A stretch of DNA of 64,000 nt from Planctomycetota bacterium (GTDB lineage: Bacteria; Planctomycetota; UBA1135; GCA-002686595). The DNA lies in contig JABACD010000005.1 in the NCBI GenBank assembly GCA_014237855.1, positions 179,762-243,761 of the forward strand. Reading direction: 5' to 3'. The position numbers and the translations under genes were made by a program. Under the pieces are notes generated by a model. That model made no database searches and was not told the origin of the DNA. It worked only from the letters and a program-made list of their open reading frames with translations. This document shows, in pieces, positions 1-9,102 of the stretch (positions are counted from its first letter, which is position 1; every line of letters begins with the position of its first letter).

Positions 1-332
1 CGCACCTCGTCGAGGAAGTCGGAGATGTTCGTCGACCGCGCTGTCTTCAGGACGATCGTGCTGGTGCCCTCTTGCGAGGTGCTGGTCATCGAGTCGAGAC
101 CGTCTATGGAGAAGAGCTCGTCCTCCAGTGGCAGCGTGATGAGTCGCTCCACGTCCTCTGTGGCTGCGCCGGTATAGAAGCTCTGAACCTCGACCATCTG
201 CTGCGAGAAGACGGGGAAGACCTCTCGTGGCATCCCCATGTAGGTCAGGACACCCGCCAGACAAAGGGTCAGGGCGGCCATGTTGACCGCCACGGAGTTG
301 TCAACGGCACAGCGTGCGATCCAGCGCAACAC
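1..332 (-). CDS. RND efflux permease, N-terminal part (cut by window edge)
   Basis: This is the first 110 codons of an inner-membrane RND (AcrB/HAE1-like) proton-driven pump, read from a GTG at 332. The encoded start has a short cytoplasmic segment (VLRWIARCAVDN), a first membrane helix, then the typical MPREVFP and TGAATEDVERLITLPLEDEL stretches at the start of the porter domain. The start must lie at or after 332, because the TGA ending the adaptor gene upstream (336-338) is in the same frame. It follows the adaptor by 3 bases, so the two form a coupled adaptor-permease operon. Substrate cannot be told. The rest lies outside the window. Confidence 0.85.
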   Translation of the reverse strand, partial: MLRWIARCAVDNSVAVNMAALTLCLAGVLTYMGMPREVFPVFSQQMVEVQSFYTGAATEDVERLITLPLEDELFSIDGLDSMTSTSQEGTSTIVLKTARSTNISDFLDEV

Positions 333-335
333 GGC

Positions 336-1622
336 TCAGCCTCCGTCGGCGCCGCGGAGGGTGCAAGGCTCGCCACCATCGAGGCGACCGATGGGTGCAA
401 TGATCAGCTCCTCTCCAGCTTGCAGGCCAGCCTCGACCCAGAGGCGCCCCTGGACCTGTGCACCGATCAGCAGTTCTCGGGCCTCGACCTCGAAGCCTTC
501 TCCAACAGGGGCCTTGATGAAGGCGAACGGTCTTCCGCCACGCCAGGAGATCTCCTCACGTGTGAGGGCGATGCCCTCAGCCACCCGACGGGTCTCGATG
601 CTCACCTCGACGAACTGGCCCGGTCGCAAGCGCGTGCTCTCCAGGGGCCCCTCGCTCGGGGCGCCAATGCCTTCCACCAGGGCGATCTCCACGGGGAGCG
701 AGCGCAGCTGAGTGCTGGCCATCACCCCGATCCCAATCACGCGCCCCTTGTAGGACTCGTGTGGTCGCGCGGTTGGAATCACCTCAGCGAGTTGCCCCAG
801 CTCGATCCCTGCAAACTGCTCCTCGGGAATCTGGAGGACCACCCGCAGCTCGGTCGTGTCCACCAGCGTCACCACCGGGACGCCGATGGGCAGGTAGGAA
901 CCAAGGGTTGGGCCTTGTCGGTCCAGGTAACCGTCGAAGGGTGCCCGTAGCTCGGCCAGCTTGCGGCGCTCTCGGGCCAGCTCGAGGCTCGCACGGGACG
1001 CCTGCAGGGACTGGGTGGCCCGGGCCTCCGCTGCCCCTGCCAGACCCTCCCGGGCCCGTGCATTCCCGAGGGCCGTGTCCGCCTCGGAGCGGGCAAGGGA
1101 GGCCCCGTCGATCTGGCTCGCGGAGGCGTAGGAGCCCTCCGATAGCCCGGCCAGGCGTTTTTCTTCTCGGCGGGCCAGCTCCAGGCTCTCCACCGCCAGG
1201 GGCACCAGATCAGCTGCGAAGGCCAGCTCTACCCGGGCGGAATCGAGTGACGCCTGGGCCTCGGCTGCTCCAGCGAGAGCTGCGATGACCTCCTGATCCA
1301 GGACTGACACATCCAGGCCCACGAGCAACTCTCCACGCTTCACGAAGCTCCCCACATTCCAGGGCTTCAGGCAGCTGACGACACGCCCACCGAGCTCCGG
1401 CGCCAGGGCAGCCTCCCTGGCTGCTTCGAGCGTCCCGTAGCCATGAACGGACAGGGACAGAGGCTCGGACGTCAGCTCTCGCACGAGTACCGGCACGGCC
1501 CCCACCTCCCTGGGCGGCAGGCGGCGAGGCTCTGGCTTGTTTTGCTCGAGGTACTCGGCCCCAGCCCAGGCCAGGACTGCGAGGACAGGAATGAGAATCA
1601 GGCTGGTTTGGAGTCGGGCCAT
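336..1622 (-). CDS. RND efflux periplasmic adaptor (membrane fusion protein)
   Basis: The 428-residue protein is a HlyD/AcrA-type adaptor that links an RND inner-membrane pump to an outer-membrane channel. It has an N-terminal membrane anchor (about residues 5-22) with no lipobox. A first lipoyl half (LAPELGGRVVSCLKPWNVGSF region) is followed by a long Ala/Glu/Arg-rich helical hairpin (about 130-220). A second lipoyl half (LRAPFDGYLDRQGPTLGSYL region) and beta-barrel and membrane-proximal domains follow. An AAGGAG ribosome site lies 11-16 bases before the ATG at 1622. The partner permease gene starts 3 bases downstream. The pump substrate is unknown. Confidence 0.88.
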   Translation of the reverse strand: MARLQTSLILIPVLAVLAWAGAEYLEQNKPEPRRLPPREVGAVPVLVRELTSEPLSLSVHGYGTLEAAREAALAPELGGRVVSCLKPWNVGSFVKRGELLVGLDVSVLDQEVIAALAGAAEAQASLDSARVELAFAADLVPLAVESLELARREEKRLAGLSEGSYASASQIDGASLARSEADTALGNARAREGLAGAAEARATQSLQASRASLELARERRKLAELRAPFDGYLDRQGPTLGSYLPIGVPVVTLVDTTELRVVLQIPEEQFAGIELGQLAEVIPTARPHESYKGRVIGIGVMASTQLRSLPVEIALVEGIGAPSEGPLESTRLRPGQFVEVSIETRRVAEGIALTREEISWRGGRPFAFIKAPVGEGFEVEARELLIGAQVQGRLWVEAGLQAGEELIIAPIGRLDGGEPCTLRGADGG

Positions 1623-1838
1623 CAGTTTCGAGGTCTCCTTGGTGCGCCCAGGATACCAGAGCGACCGGGGAGCCGCCGCAGGGATCCTCTGAAGCGGAAT
1701 GAGGCCCGGTGCTTCTAAGGAAAGCCCCCCTGAGTTAGACTGCCGCGTTCCACCGGCGCTCCCGAAAGTCCGTGAGAGCCTCCTTTTTTTACCCTTCCGA
1801 TTCCGCCCCTCAGTTCAGCCGGGGCGAGGTGCAATCCA
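1623..1838. other. Divergent intergenic region, RND adaptor / trigger factor
   Basis: This is 216 bases between divergently transcribed genes and must hold both promoters. A run of T at about 1783-1790 is the only marked composition feature. I could not single out convincing -35/-10 pairs or an operator. Confidence 0.4.
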
Positions 1839-3122
1839 GTGCAAGTCAGCGTCGACAAGACCGGCCCCTGCGAGGCCAAGGTGAGCTTCTCCGTCCCGCG
1901 TGAGGACTTCGATCGCGAGTACCAGGCCGCCCTCAAGGCCTCGGCGAAGAACGTCACAATGAAGGGCTTCAGGGCCGGCAAGATTCCCGCGAAGATCCTG
2001 GAGAAGGAATTCGGAGAGCAGGTCAGGCAGCACGCCATCGAGCACTTCATGGGCAAGGCTTTTGACCAGGCCGTCGAGGAGAACGAGCTCCAGCCTGTCG
2101 GCCATGAGCGCGTGGACATCTCCGAGATCGACATGGCTGGCAGTGGAGACCTGGAGCACAGCTTTTCGATCAGCCTCAAGCCCGAGATCGAACTTGGAAG
2201 CTACAAGGGCCTCGAGGTCACGAACGAACTCGAGCCGGTCAGCGACGAGGAGATCTCCGAGGCGATCGCCGACCTGCGAATGCAGCAGTCCACCCCCGGC
2301 CCCGTGGACGAGTCGGGGCTCCCCGAAGACGGCCAGGCGCTTTGCAAGCTGACCTGGACCTGTGGGGATGAGACACTGCTAGAGCGTGAGGGCCTGCGCA
2401 TGGCTCCGCTAGCCCCCCCTCCGGGTGTCGATGCCGAGCAGTTCAAGGAGAAGATGGTCGGTGGACAGGCCGGGCTTGCTTTCGAGCTCGAGATGAAGAT
2501 CCCCGATGACTTCGAACGCGAGGACATGCGCGGCAAGGACGGCAACTGCGCCATCGAGATCACCGAGGCCTTCCAGATGACTCCGCCCCCCGACGAGGAT
2601 GTCTGGAAGATGCTCGGAGTGGATTCCGCCGAGGAGTTCGACAAGGTCGCTCGCGAGAGGATGGGCGAGGCCAAGCAGAATCAGGAGAACATGCGTCAGG
2701 AGACGGCACTCCTGGAGGGCCTGATCGGAGCCCACGAGTTCGACCTTCCCGCCCAGATGGTGGAGAACCAGCTCGAGAATCGCAGGCTGCAGCTGCGCCA
2801 GCAGCTCACACAGAATGGAGTCGAAGAGGATGGCCTGGACGCCGCCGTGGCCGAGCGTGAGGAGGAACTCCAGGAGACGACTCAAAAAGGAGTTCGTGCT
2901 CTCTTCCTGGTCAGCGCCATCGCAGAAGCCGAGGAGCTGAAGGTCGAGGAGAGCGAAATGACCGCAGAATTGCAGTCAATTGCCCAGCGACACGGCGCTC
3001 AGTACGACGAGGTGGTCGAACATTACCGTAAGAACGGGCTTTTCCAGCAGCTGCAGATGGAGCTACTGGAGCGAAAGGTACGTGTATTATTGCGTGAGAA
3101 CGCGAAAACCACTGAACCCTAG
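1839..3122 (+). CDS. tig: Trigger factor, ribosome-associated chaperone and peptidyl-prolyl isomerase
   Basis: At 427 residues this matches trigger factor (usually 420-450). The ribosome-docking signature GFRAGKIP is at residues 43-50. The FKBP-like isomerase domain occupies roughly 150-245 and is followed by the long helical chaperone domain. It binds nascent chains at the ribosome exit. The start is GTG at 1839, which gives the family N-terminus MQVSVDKTG; a GAGG about 11 bases upstream may serve as ribosome site. It heads the conserved tig-clpP-clpX order. The FKBP part is fairly divergent, so isomerase activity is less certain than chaperone activity. Confidence 0.95.
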   Translation: MQVSVDKTGPCEAKVSFSVPREDFDREYQAALKASAKNVTMKGFRAGKIPAKILEKEFGEQVRQHAIEHFMGKAFDQAVEENELQPVGHERVDISEIDMAGSGDLEHSFSISLKPEIELGSYKGLEVTNELEPVSDEEISEAIADLRMQQSTPGPVDESGLPEDGQALCKLTWTCGDETLLEREGLRMAPLAPPPGVDAEQFKEKMVGGQAGLAFELEMKIPDDFEREDMRGKDGNCAIEITEAFQMTPPPDEDVWKMLGVDSAEEFDKVARERMGEAKQNQENMRQETALLEGLIGAHEFDLPAQMVENQLENRRLQLRQQLTQNGVEEDGLDAAVAEREEELQETTQKGVRALFLVSAIAEAEELKVEESEMTAELQSIAQRHGAQYDEVVEHYRKNGLFQQLQMELLERKVRVLLRENAKTTEP

Positions 3123-3198
3123 GCCCGATCAGCCCGAAGAAGCCCGGCACGGGTCTTGACCCTGACCCTTGAGTGCCTCAAATCACCCCACACGAAGG

Positions 3199-3219
3199 TC
3201 CAGGGGCCAGGCCCCTGGA
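3199..3219. repeat. Perfect 9-bp hairpin in the tig-clpP spacer
   Basis: Arms TCCAGGGGC (3199-3207) and GCCCCTGGA (3211-3219) are perfectly complementary around a 3-base loop. The hairpin sits between the trigger factor stop and the clpP ATG. There is no following T-tract, so it is not a standard intrinsic terminator. It may attenuate or stabilise the clpP message; this is inference. Confidence 0.45.
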
Positions 3220-3288
3220 TACACTCCGATTCGAGATCTACGTAATCAGCCGAGGGCCAACGAGCCTCAGAGGAACCGCAGAGCCAAC

Positions 3289-3876
3289 ATGAGCACCTAC
3301 GTCCCCTACGTCATCGAGAAGACCGGTCGCGGAGAACGCACCTACGATATCTACTCGCGCCTCCTGGAGGATCGCATCATCTTCCTGGGCAGCGAGGTCA
3401 ACGACATGGTCGCCAACTCCGTGATGGCCCAGCTGCTCTTCCTGGACAAATCCGGCCATACCCAGGACATCAAGATGTACATCAACTCGCCCGGCGGCTC
3501 GGTCACGGCGGGTTTGGCAATCTACGACACCATGCAGCTGGTCGAGCCCGAGATCTCCACCTACTGCCTCGGTCAGTGCGCCTCCATGGGTGCGGTCCTG
3601 CTCTCTGGCGGATCCAAGGGCAAGCGCTTCGCCCTGCCGAACTCCCGGGTCATGATCCACCAGCCCTGGGGCGGAGCCCAGGGCACCGCAATGGACATGG
3701 AGATCCAGATTACCGAGACCCTGAAGCTGAAGAATCGTCTTGAGTCCATCCTGGGACACCACTGTGGGAAGTCCGCAGACGAGGTCGCCAAGGCAACGGA
3801 ACGCGACAACTTCCTCTCTCCGGAAGAAGCCAAGGATTTCGGCCTGATCGACCATATCGTCTCAAAAGCCGAGTAG
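3289..3876 (+). CDS. clpP: ATP-dependent Clp protease proteolytic subunit
   Basis: From the ATG at 3289 the protein is 195 residues, the normal ClpP length. The serine-protease triad is visible as S99 (in QCASMGA), H124 (in MIHQPWGG) and D173 (in ERDNF). The oxyanion and handle region [13 protein letters not shown] is present. A longer reading frame opens at a TTG at 3169, but the extra 40 residues are basic and low in complexity, so the ATG is preferred. ClpP forms the tetradecameric degradation chamber that works with ClpX, encoded next. A cysteine directly before the catalytic Ser-Met pair (QCAS rather than the common QAAS) is a small deviation. Confidence 0.95.
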   Translation: MSTYVPYVIEKTGRGERTYDIYSRLLEDRIIFLGSEVNDMVANSVMAQLLFLDKSGHTQDIKMYINSPGGSVTAGLAIYDTMQLVEPEISTYCLGQCASMGAVLLSGGSKGKRFALPNSRVMIHQPWGGAQGTAMDMEIQITETLKLKNRLESILGHHCGKSADEVAKATERDNFLSPEEAKDFGLIDHIVSKAE

Positions 3877-3920
3877 AGGGCCGGAGAGGGGGCGCCAGTC
3901 GCCAACGACTCCGAACACAG

Positions 3921-3958
3921 CTGGCGCCGGATGCAAACCGGCGCCAGACTTTTTTTTC
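3921..3958 (+). terminator. Intrinsic terminator after clpP
   Basis: A perfect 10-bp GC-rich stem, CTGGCGCCGG (3921-3930) with CCGGCGCCAG (3938-3947), has a 7-base loop and is followed by AC and eight T. This is a textbook Rho-independent terminator. It lies between clpP and clpX, so clpX probably has its own promoter in 3959-4008 or depends on read-through. Confidence 0.9.
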
Positions 3959-4008
3959 GACCAAGGTCGATGCTCTCCCAGAAGGCAGATCCAAGCTACA
4001 ATTGAGGC

Positions 4009-5460
4009 ATGAGTTCATCCGGTCGCGGACGTCACGTCGAACGCTGCACCTTTTGCGAGAAGAGGCGCCACCATGTTGCCTCTCTGATCGCAGGGCCGCC
4101 CGGCGTCTATATTTGTAATGAGTGCATCGAGATCTGTAACTCCATTCTTCAGGAGGAGCAGAGACGCGCCCCTGGTGGAGCTGCGGGCACAGCAGGGGTC
4201 GCCCCCCCTCCCGGTACCAAGGTAACCGACGGCGCCTCGGTGGAGCGCCTCCCCACCCCCATCGAGATCGCTCGCCGTCTGGACGAGTACGTGATCGGAC
4301 AGAAGCGGGCCAAGAAGGTCCTCTCCGTCGCGGTCTACAATCACTACAACCGCCTGCGCCATCAGACAGAGGCCAAGGATCTCGACACGGGCGTCGAGAT
4401 CGAGAAATCGAACGTCTTGCTGGTCGGCCCCACGGGATCTGGAAAGACCCTCCTGGCCAGAACCCTGGCGCGACTCCTCGACGTCCCCTTCGCCATGGCT
4501 GACGCCACGACGCTGACGGAGGCGGGCTACGTCGGCGAGGACGTCGAGAACATCCTGCTGAAGCTCCTGCAGTCAGCGGACTTCGATGTGGAGCGGGCCC
4601 AGCACGGCATCATCTACATCGACGAGATCGACAAGATCGGGCGCACGACATCAAACGTCTCAATCACCCGCGATGTCTCGGGCGAGGGCGTGCAGCAGGC
4701 ACTCCTGAAGATCCTGGAGGGCACGGTCGCGAACGTACCGCCCCAGGGTGGACGCAAGCATCCCGAACAGTCCTACATTCAACTCGATACCTCGAACATC
4801 CTGTTCGTCTGCGGGGGAACCTTTAGCGGTATCGAGGAGATCATCTCCAAGCGAATCGGCCGTGAGTCCATCGGCTTTGATCGCAAGGTGACCGCCGAGG
4901 AGAAGGCTCGATCGGTGCGCGGCTTGATTGCTGCTGAGGACAAGGAGCACCCCAAGCTGCCCTCGCTAGCCGAGGCAGACGCTCGCGACGAGTATGTCCG
5001 CTACCTGATCCCCAAGGACCTGGTGCAGTTCGGTCTGATTCCCGAGTTCATCGGCCGACTTCCGGTCATCACAAGCCTGCAGACTCTCGACCGCGATGCA
5101 CTGGTACGAGTGCTGACCGAGCCCAAGAACGCTCTCACTCGACAGTTCGAGGCCATCTTCCAGCTTCAAGACAAGCAACTCAGTTTCACTCAAGAGGGAC
5201 TGGAGAAGATCGCGTCGACTGCCATCGAACGAGAGACAGGTGTACGCGCGCTGCGCTCGATCATCGAGGACATCCTGCTGGACCTGCTCTACGAGCTCCC
5301 CAACCGCAAGGACTCCACGGAATTCGTCGTCGACGCCGATGTTGTCACGGGCAAGAGGTCTCTGGCCCGGGGCCTCACTGCCGAGGACATGCAAGAAGAG
5401 CCCGAGGCCCTCGACCAGGACACTCCCTCCGAGGACACGCCCGAGCGGGAGAGCGCCTGA
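4009..5460 (+). CDS. clpX: ATP-dependent Clp protease ATP-binding subunit ClpX
   Basis: This is the AAA+ unfoldase that feeds ClpP. The N-terminal zinc-binding domain has C13, C16, C36 and C39. Walker A GPTGSGKT is at 140-147 and Walker B IIYIDE at 201-206, with sensor and arginine-finger regions following. At 483 residues it is longer than typical ClpX (about 420). The excess is an Ala/Gly/Pro-rich linker after the zinc domain (about 52-75) and an acidic tail (last ~30 residues). It starts at ATG 4009, past the terminator that follows clpP. Confidence 0.96.
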   Translation: MSSSGRGRHVERCTFCEKRRHHVASLIAGPPGVYICNECIEICNSILQEEQRRAPGGAAGTAGVAPPPGTKVTDGASVERLPTPIEIARRLDEYVIGQKRAKKVLSVAVYNHYNRLRHQTEAKDLDTGVEIEKSNVLLVGPTGSGKTLLARTLARLLDVPFAMADATTLTEAGYVGEDVENILLKLLQSADFDVERAQHGIIYIDEIDKIGRTTSNVSITRDVSGEGVQQALLKILEGTVANVPPQGGRKHPEQSYIQLDTSNILFVCGGTFSGIEEIISKRIGRESIGFDRKVTAEEKARSVRGLIAAEDKEHPKLPSLAEADARDEYVRYLIPKDLVQFGLIPEFIGRLPVITSLQTLDRDALVRVLTEPKNALTRQFEAIFQLQDKQLSFTQEGLEKIASTAIERETGVRALRSIIEDILLDLLYELPNRKDSTEFVVDADVVTGKRSLARGLTAEDMQEEPEALDQDTPSEDTPERESA

Positions 5461-5671
5461 CGCTTTCAGATCGCGGTCGAAAGGCCCCCCATCTCGCCAT
5501 GGTCAGGAAACGGGGTCTTTCCAGGATTCGGTCAGTATCAGGGCCGAGCTGCATCGTGAGCCCGTCAGGGCAGTTCAGCAGCTCAGTCCGGAAGGACTCT
5601 GGGCGACGAGCCTCAACGATTCGATGAGGTTCCCCTTTCTCCTCCACCGGGCAGCAGTCTAGTCTAGGCGC

Positions 5672-6628
5672 ATGGCTCCCGCCTCTCCCCTGCGCATCTA
5701 CTACCACCGTGACTTCGACGGCATGGTCTCCGCGGCAATCCTGGCCTCGGTGCTGATCGATCTCTTCGGCGAGCGTATTCAGTGGCAGAGCGTGAACTAC
5801 GACCAGCGCCGGAAGTGGGAGACCTTTGGTTCGGGCTCGCGCTTTGCGATCGTGGACTTCCACTTCCACCCCCGCGCCGAGTACTGGTTCGACCACCACC
5901 CGACCACATTCCTGACACCGGAGCTGCGCGCGCAGTACAAGCCGTCTGAACGCTGGCTGTGGGACGAGGCCTCGCCGTCCTGTCCACCGATCATCCTGGA
6001 CAATGCGGCCAAGCACTGGAACTACAAGGCCACGGACCGTTTCAAGGACATGGCCCACTGGTCGAATATCGTCGACGCAGCTCGCTTCGAGAGTGTCGAA
6101 CAGGCCATCTTCGGCGAGGAGCCCGCACTCCGGATCACTCGTGCTCTGACCGTGGCGCCGAGTTCGGATTGGCTCGACAGCCTGGTGGACATGATGACCA
6201 CCACGACGCTGGAAGCCATTGCCAATACGGAGTCGGTGGAGCTCGCTCACCAGAGAGCGAGTAACAACCGCGATCGAGCTCTGGAGCAATTCCCCTCCAC
6301 TGTTATCTGGAATCGAGACGGGGTGCTACTCTTCGATGCTTCCTCTGGACGGGTACGCAGGGAGCGCTTCGCCCCGTTCTACCACCACCCGACGATCGAG
6401 TATGCAGTGGGTGTGATCCCCACACGCTCGGGCTACCACGTGACCTGCGGAGAGAATCCATGGAACAAGCCGGTCAACGGCCTCCACGTGGGTGAACTCA
6501 TGGAAGAGTACGGCGGTGGCGGTCACCGTGCAGTCGGCGGGGTCAACCCTCCCGATCTGGACGAGACCAAGCGGATCGCTGACGAGGTCGCAGAGAAGCT
6601 GCGCATGGCAATCACTGCCAGTTCCTGA
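5672..6628 (+). CDS. DHH-family phosphoesterase
   Basis: The 318-residue protein carries the DHH superfamily metal motifs. HRDFDG at 12-17 is motif I, DFHFH near 62-66 is the second acidic motif, and DHH at 74-76 is the signature. GGGGHRAVGG near the C-terminus is typical of a DHHA1-type substrate domain. The family hydrolyses phosphodiester or pyrophosphate bonds (RecJ, NrnA, cyclic-dinucleotide or nanoRNA hydrolases). The short form with the HxDxDG variant is most like the stand-alone phosphoesterases rather than RecJ. The substrate cannot be assigned. It ends 2 bases before the rlmN-like start, so they are probably co-transcribed. Confidence 0.85.
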   Translation: MAPASPLRIYYHRDFDGMVSAAILASVLIDLFGERIQWQSVNYDQRRKWETFGSGSRFAIVDFHFHPRAEYWFDHHPTTFLTPELRAQYKPSERWLWDEASPSCPPIILDNAAKHWNYKATDRFKDMAHWSNIVDAARFESVEQAIFGEEPALRITRALTVAPSSDWLDSLVDMMTTTTLEAIANTESVELAHQRASNNRDRALEQFPSTVIWNRDGVLLFDASSGRVRRERFAPFYHHPTIEYAVGVIPTRSGYHVTCGENPWNKPVNGLHVGELMEEYGGGGHRAVGGVNPPDLDETKRIADEVAEKLRMAITASS

Positions 6629-6630
6629 AG

Positions 6631-7713
6631 GTGTCGAGACCAGCTGGGTCGTCCGTGACCGCCAGATCCCTAAGCGAGTTGTTCTTCGATCCAGCAGCCT
6701 TGGCTGCAGAGATCGAGAGCCGTGGAGGTCGCCCCTTTCATGCGCGTATCCTGCGTGAACAGGTTCTTGGCGCGGGCATCATGGACTACGACTCGATGAC
6801 CTCACTGCCCGGACGAGTCCGCGATTCTCTCCGGGTCGACTTTCCGATCCTCTCCTGCCGCGAACTGGACTCCTCGGTGGCTCAGGATCAGACCACAAAG
6901 CTCTTGCTGGGGTTTCCCTCGCCAGAGGATCAGGGTCGGCACGACACGGTCGAGACCGTCCATATCCCCTCGCTCAGGGCAAAGGGCGAGGCAGGTGCAA
7001 CCCTGTGCGTCTCGACCCAGGTGGGCTGCCCTGTGGCCTGCCCATTCTGCGCCTCGGGTCGTGCGGGTCTCTCGCGCAACCTGGCAGCCCATGAGATCCT
7101 GGACCAGTTTCTCGCTGGCCGTGCGATCGGCAAGATCTCACGCAGCGTGATCATGGGCATTGGCGAGCCGCTCTTGAACTTCAAGGCCGTCGACCAGGCC
7201 CTGAGGCTCGTGCATGAGGAGCTGGGCCTGGGGGCTCGCAAGATCACCCTCTCGACTGTCGGGTTCCCGGACCGCCTGCGCGCTGTAGCACCGCAAGAAC
7301 CTCCCTTCCAGCTCGCCATCTCCCTGCACACCCCCTTCGACACCGAACGGGACGTGCTGGTTCCCGCGATGAAGGGCACCCCCATCGAAGAGATCCTCGA
7401 GGCCGGAGACTTCTGGTTTGAAACCACCGGACGCGAGATCACCTACGAATACGTGCTCCTGGGAGGAACCAACGACTCCCGCGAGCACGCAAGTACCCTC
7501 GGACGACGACTCCACGGTCGACGCTGCAACGTCAACTTGATCCCCTTCAACCCCGTCAGTGACAGCGATTACAACCGTCCACGGGGAGAGGAAGTCGAGG
7601 AGTTTCGCGCCAGTCTCGAGGAGGCGGGCGTCGTGGCTACCGTGCGCTGGTCACGAGGACTCGAGAGCGATGCCGCCTGTGGGCAGCTGCGACTCCGAGC
7701 CGCCCAGCGATAG
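6631..7713 (+). CDS. rlmN: Radical SAM 23S rRNA (adenine-C2) methyltransferase RlmN-type
   Basis: The 360-residue protein matches RlmN: radical SAM cysteines C133, C137 and C140 (in CPVACPFC), GIGEPLLN downstream, and the C-terminal methylatable cysteine C350 in DAACGQL. RlmN methylates C2 of A2503 in 23S rRNA, and in some bacteria A37 of tRNAs. Cfr (C8 methylation) is the close alternative; the chromosomal setting favours RlmN. The start is a GTG at 6631, only 2 bases after the DHH gene. Confidence 0.92.
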   Translation: MSRPAGSSVTARSLSELFFDPAALAAEIESRGGRPFHARILREQVLGAGIMDYDSMTSLPGRVRDSLRVDFPILSCRELDSSVAQDQTTKLLLGFPSPEDQGRHDTVETVHIPSLRAKGEAGATLCVSTQVGCPVACPFCASGRAGLSRNLAAHEILDQFLAGRAIGKISRSVIMGIGEPLLNFKAVDQALRLVHEELGLGARKITLSTVGFPDRLRAVAPQEPPFQLAISLHTPFDTERDVLVPAMKGTPIEEILEAGDFWFETTGREITYEYVLLGGTNDSREHASTLGRRLHGRRCNVNLIPFNPVSDSDYNRPRGEEVEEFRASLEEAGVVATVRWSRGLESDAACGQLRLRAAQR

Positions 7714-7782
7714 ATCACGCCGCTCGGCACGGTCCCTACTCGTTCCTTGGAGTCGCCCCTACTCGGCGAGGCCCAGCAAGGC

Positions 7783-9102
7783 TCAGGCTCTTACGCCTGC
7801 TGGCATGCAGTCGGAGACTCGGCCGAGAGCTTCAGCGACCTCATCGGCCGAGATGATCAAGGGCAGCCGGAAGCGAATTGCGCGCTCACCCGATGCCAGG
7901 GCCAGGACCTTTTGGGCGTACAGATCGCAGAGCATCTTGTCTCTGGTCGCGGCTGAGTCGAGGGTGAAGGCCACCAGCGAACCGACCCCCCTGGCATTGG
8001 TGATGTGCCCACGCTCCCTGGCCAGGTCACGTAGACCCCCGAGGAACTCCGCTCCACGGGCGGCCACATTTGCTGCCAGTTGCTCCTTCTCGATGATCTC
8101 GATGAAGCGCCTGCAACGCACCATGTCCACCAGGTTTCCGCCCCAGGTAGAGTTGATCCTGCTCGAGGTGTGGAACACGTTCTCGGGAACATCATCCACT
8201 CGAGAGTTGGCGTAGAGACCACAGACCTGGGTCTTCTTGCCAAATGCCACCACATCGGGCTCGACACCGTGATGCTCCCAGAGCCAGGGCTTACCCGAGC
8301 CAAAGAAGCCTGTCTGGACCTCGTCAAAGATCAGGAGTGCCTCGCGCTCATCCGCAATACGGCGAAGTGCTGCCAGGAACTCGGTACGGAAGTGGTTGTC
8401 GCCACCCTCTCCCTGCATTGGCTCGATGATGATGCAAGCGATACGCCCCGCGTAGCACTCGAAGGCTGCATCGATATCTGCCAGGGCCTGCTGCTCAAGT
8501 GCCTCGATGTCGTTGCAGATCCTGCCATCATTGTCGAACTCGACAGCGGGCGTCGAGACTCGAGGCCAGCCGAACTTCGGGAACAACGCAACCTTCTTGG
8601 GATCCGTGTTCGTCAGGCTCATCGTGTAGCCCGAGCGACCGTGAAAGGCACCCTTGAAGTGAAGGACCACCAGGTCATTCCCGTCATTGGCCTGCCCGAC
8701 ACCCAGCTTGTGAGCCTTCCAATCAAAGGCAACCTTGAGGGCGTTCTCAACCGCGAGAGCCCCACCTGCGACCCAGAAGTGATAGTTGTAGTTGGACGGT
8801 GTTGCACGCGTGGAGAAGGCCTGCACGAAGTCCGCCATCTGGGTCGTGTAGATGTCCGAGTTCGCGATGTTGTTCTGGGCCGCCAGCGTCAGCTCGTGAA
8901 CGAAGTCCGGTTCGGACATCATCGGATGGGAGTAACCAATTGGCCAGGAGGCAAAACTGGTGAAGAGGTCCAGGTAATCCTGCCCGGTTCGTGAGTCGTG
9001 GATGTAGACCCCCTTGGACTTCTCCAGGTCCATGACCATGGGATAGCCATCGGCCAGCTGGGCGCTCTCGAGGGTCGAATGGACGTTCTTCGGATCGATC
9101 AT
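7783..9102 (-). CDS. lat: L-lysine 6-transaminase
   Basis: This class-III PLP aminotransferase of 439 residues closely matches the lysine epsilon-aminotransferase group. The Schiff-base lysine is K289 in FGKKTQVCG, a diagnostic stretch of LAT, and D260 in LIFDEVQTGF contacts the PLP ring nitrogen. The enzyme transfers the epsilon-amino group of lysine to 2-oxoglutarate, giving 2-aminoadipate semialdehyde/piperideine-6-carboxylate and glutamate. AGGAG stands 8 bases before the ATG. The start overlaps the stop of the preceding aldehyde-dehydrogenase-like gene by 4 bases (ATGA). The expected next enzyme would be a semialdehyde dehydrogenase, but the coupled homologue looks inactive. Confidence 0.92.
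   Translation of the reverse strand: MIDPKNVHSTLESAQLADGYPMVMDLEKSKGVYIHDSRTGQDYLDLFTSFASWPIGYSHPMMSEPDFVHELTLAAQNNIANSDIYTTQMADFVQAFSTRATPSNYNYHFWVAGGALAVENALKVAFDWKAHKLGVGQANDGNDLVVLHFKGAFHGRSGYTMSLTNTDPKKVALFPKFGWPRVSTPAVEFDNDGRICNDIEALEQQALADIDAAFECYAGRIACIIIEPMQGEGGDNHFRTEFLAALRRIADEREALLIFDEVQTGFFGSGKPWLWEHHGVEPDVVAFGKKTQVCGLYANSRVDDVPENVFHTSSRINSTWGGNLVDMVRCRRFIEIIEKEQLAANVAARGAEFLGGLRDLARERGHITNARGVGSLVAFTLDSAATRDKMLCDLYAQKVLALASGERAIRFRLPLIISADEVAEALGRVSDCMPAGVRA

Noticed and set aside
72..950. Plus-strand frame of 292 codons at the window start
   Set aside because: It is antisense to the RND adaptor and permease.
5375..6289. Minus-strand frame of 304 codons over the DHH gene
   Set aside because: It is antisense to a gene with intact DHH motifs and itself shows no domain.
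8080..8994. Plus-strand frame of 304 codons
   Set aside because: It is antisense to lysine 6-aminotransferase and has no recognisable family.
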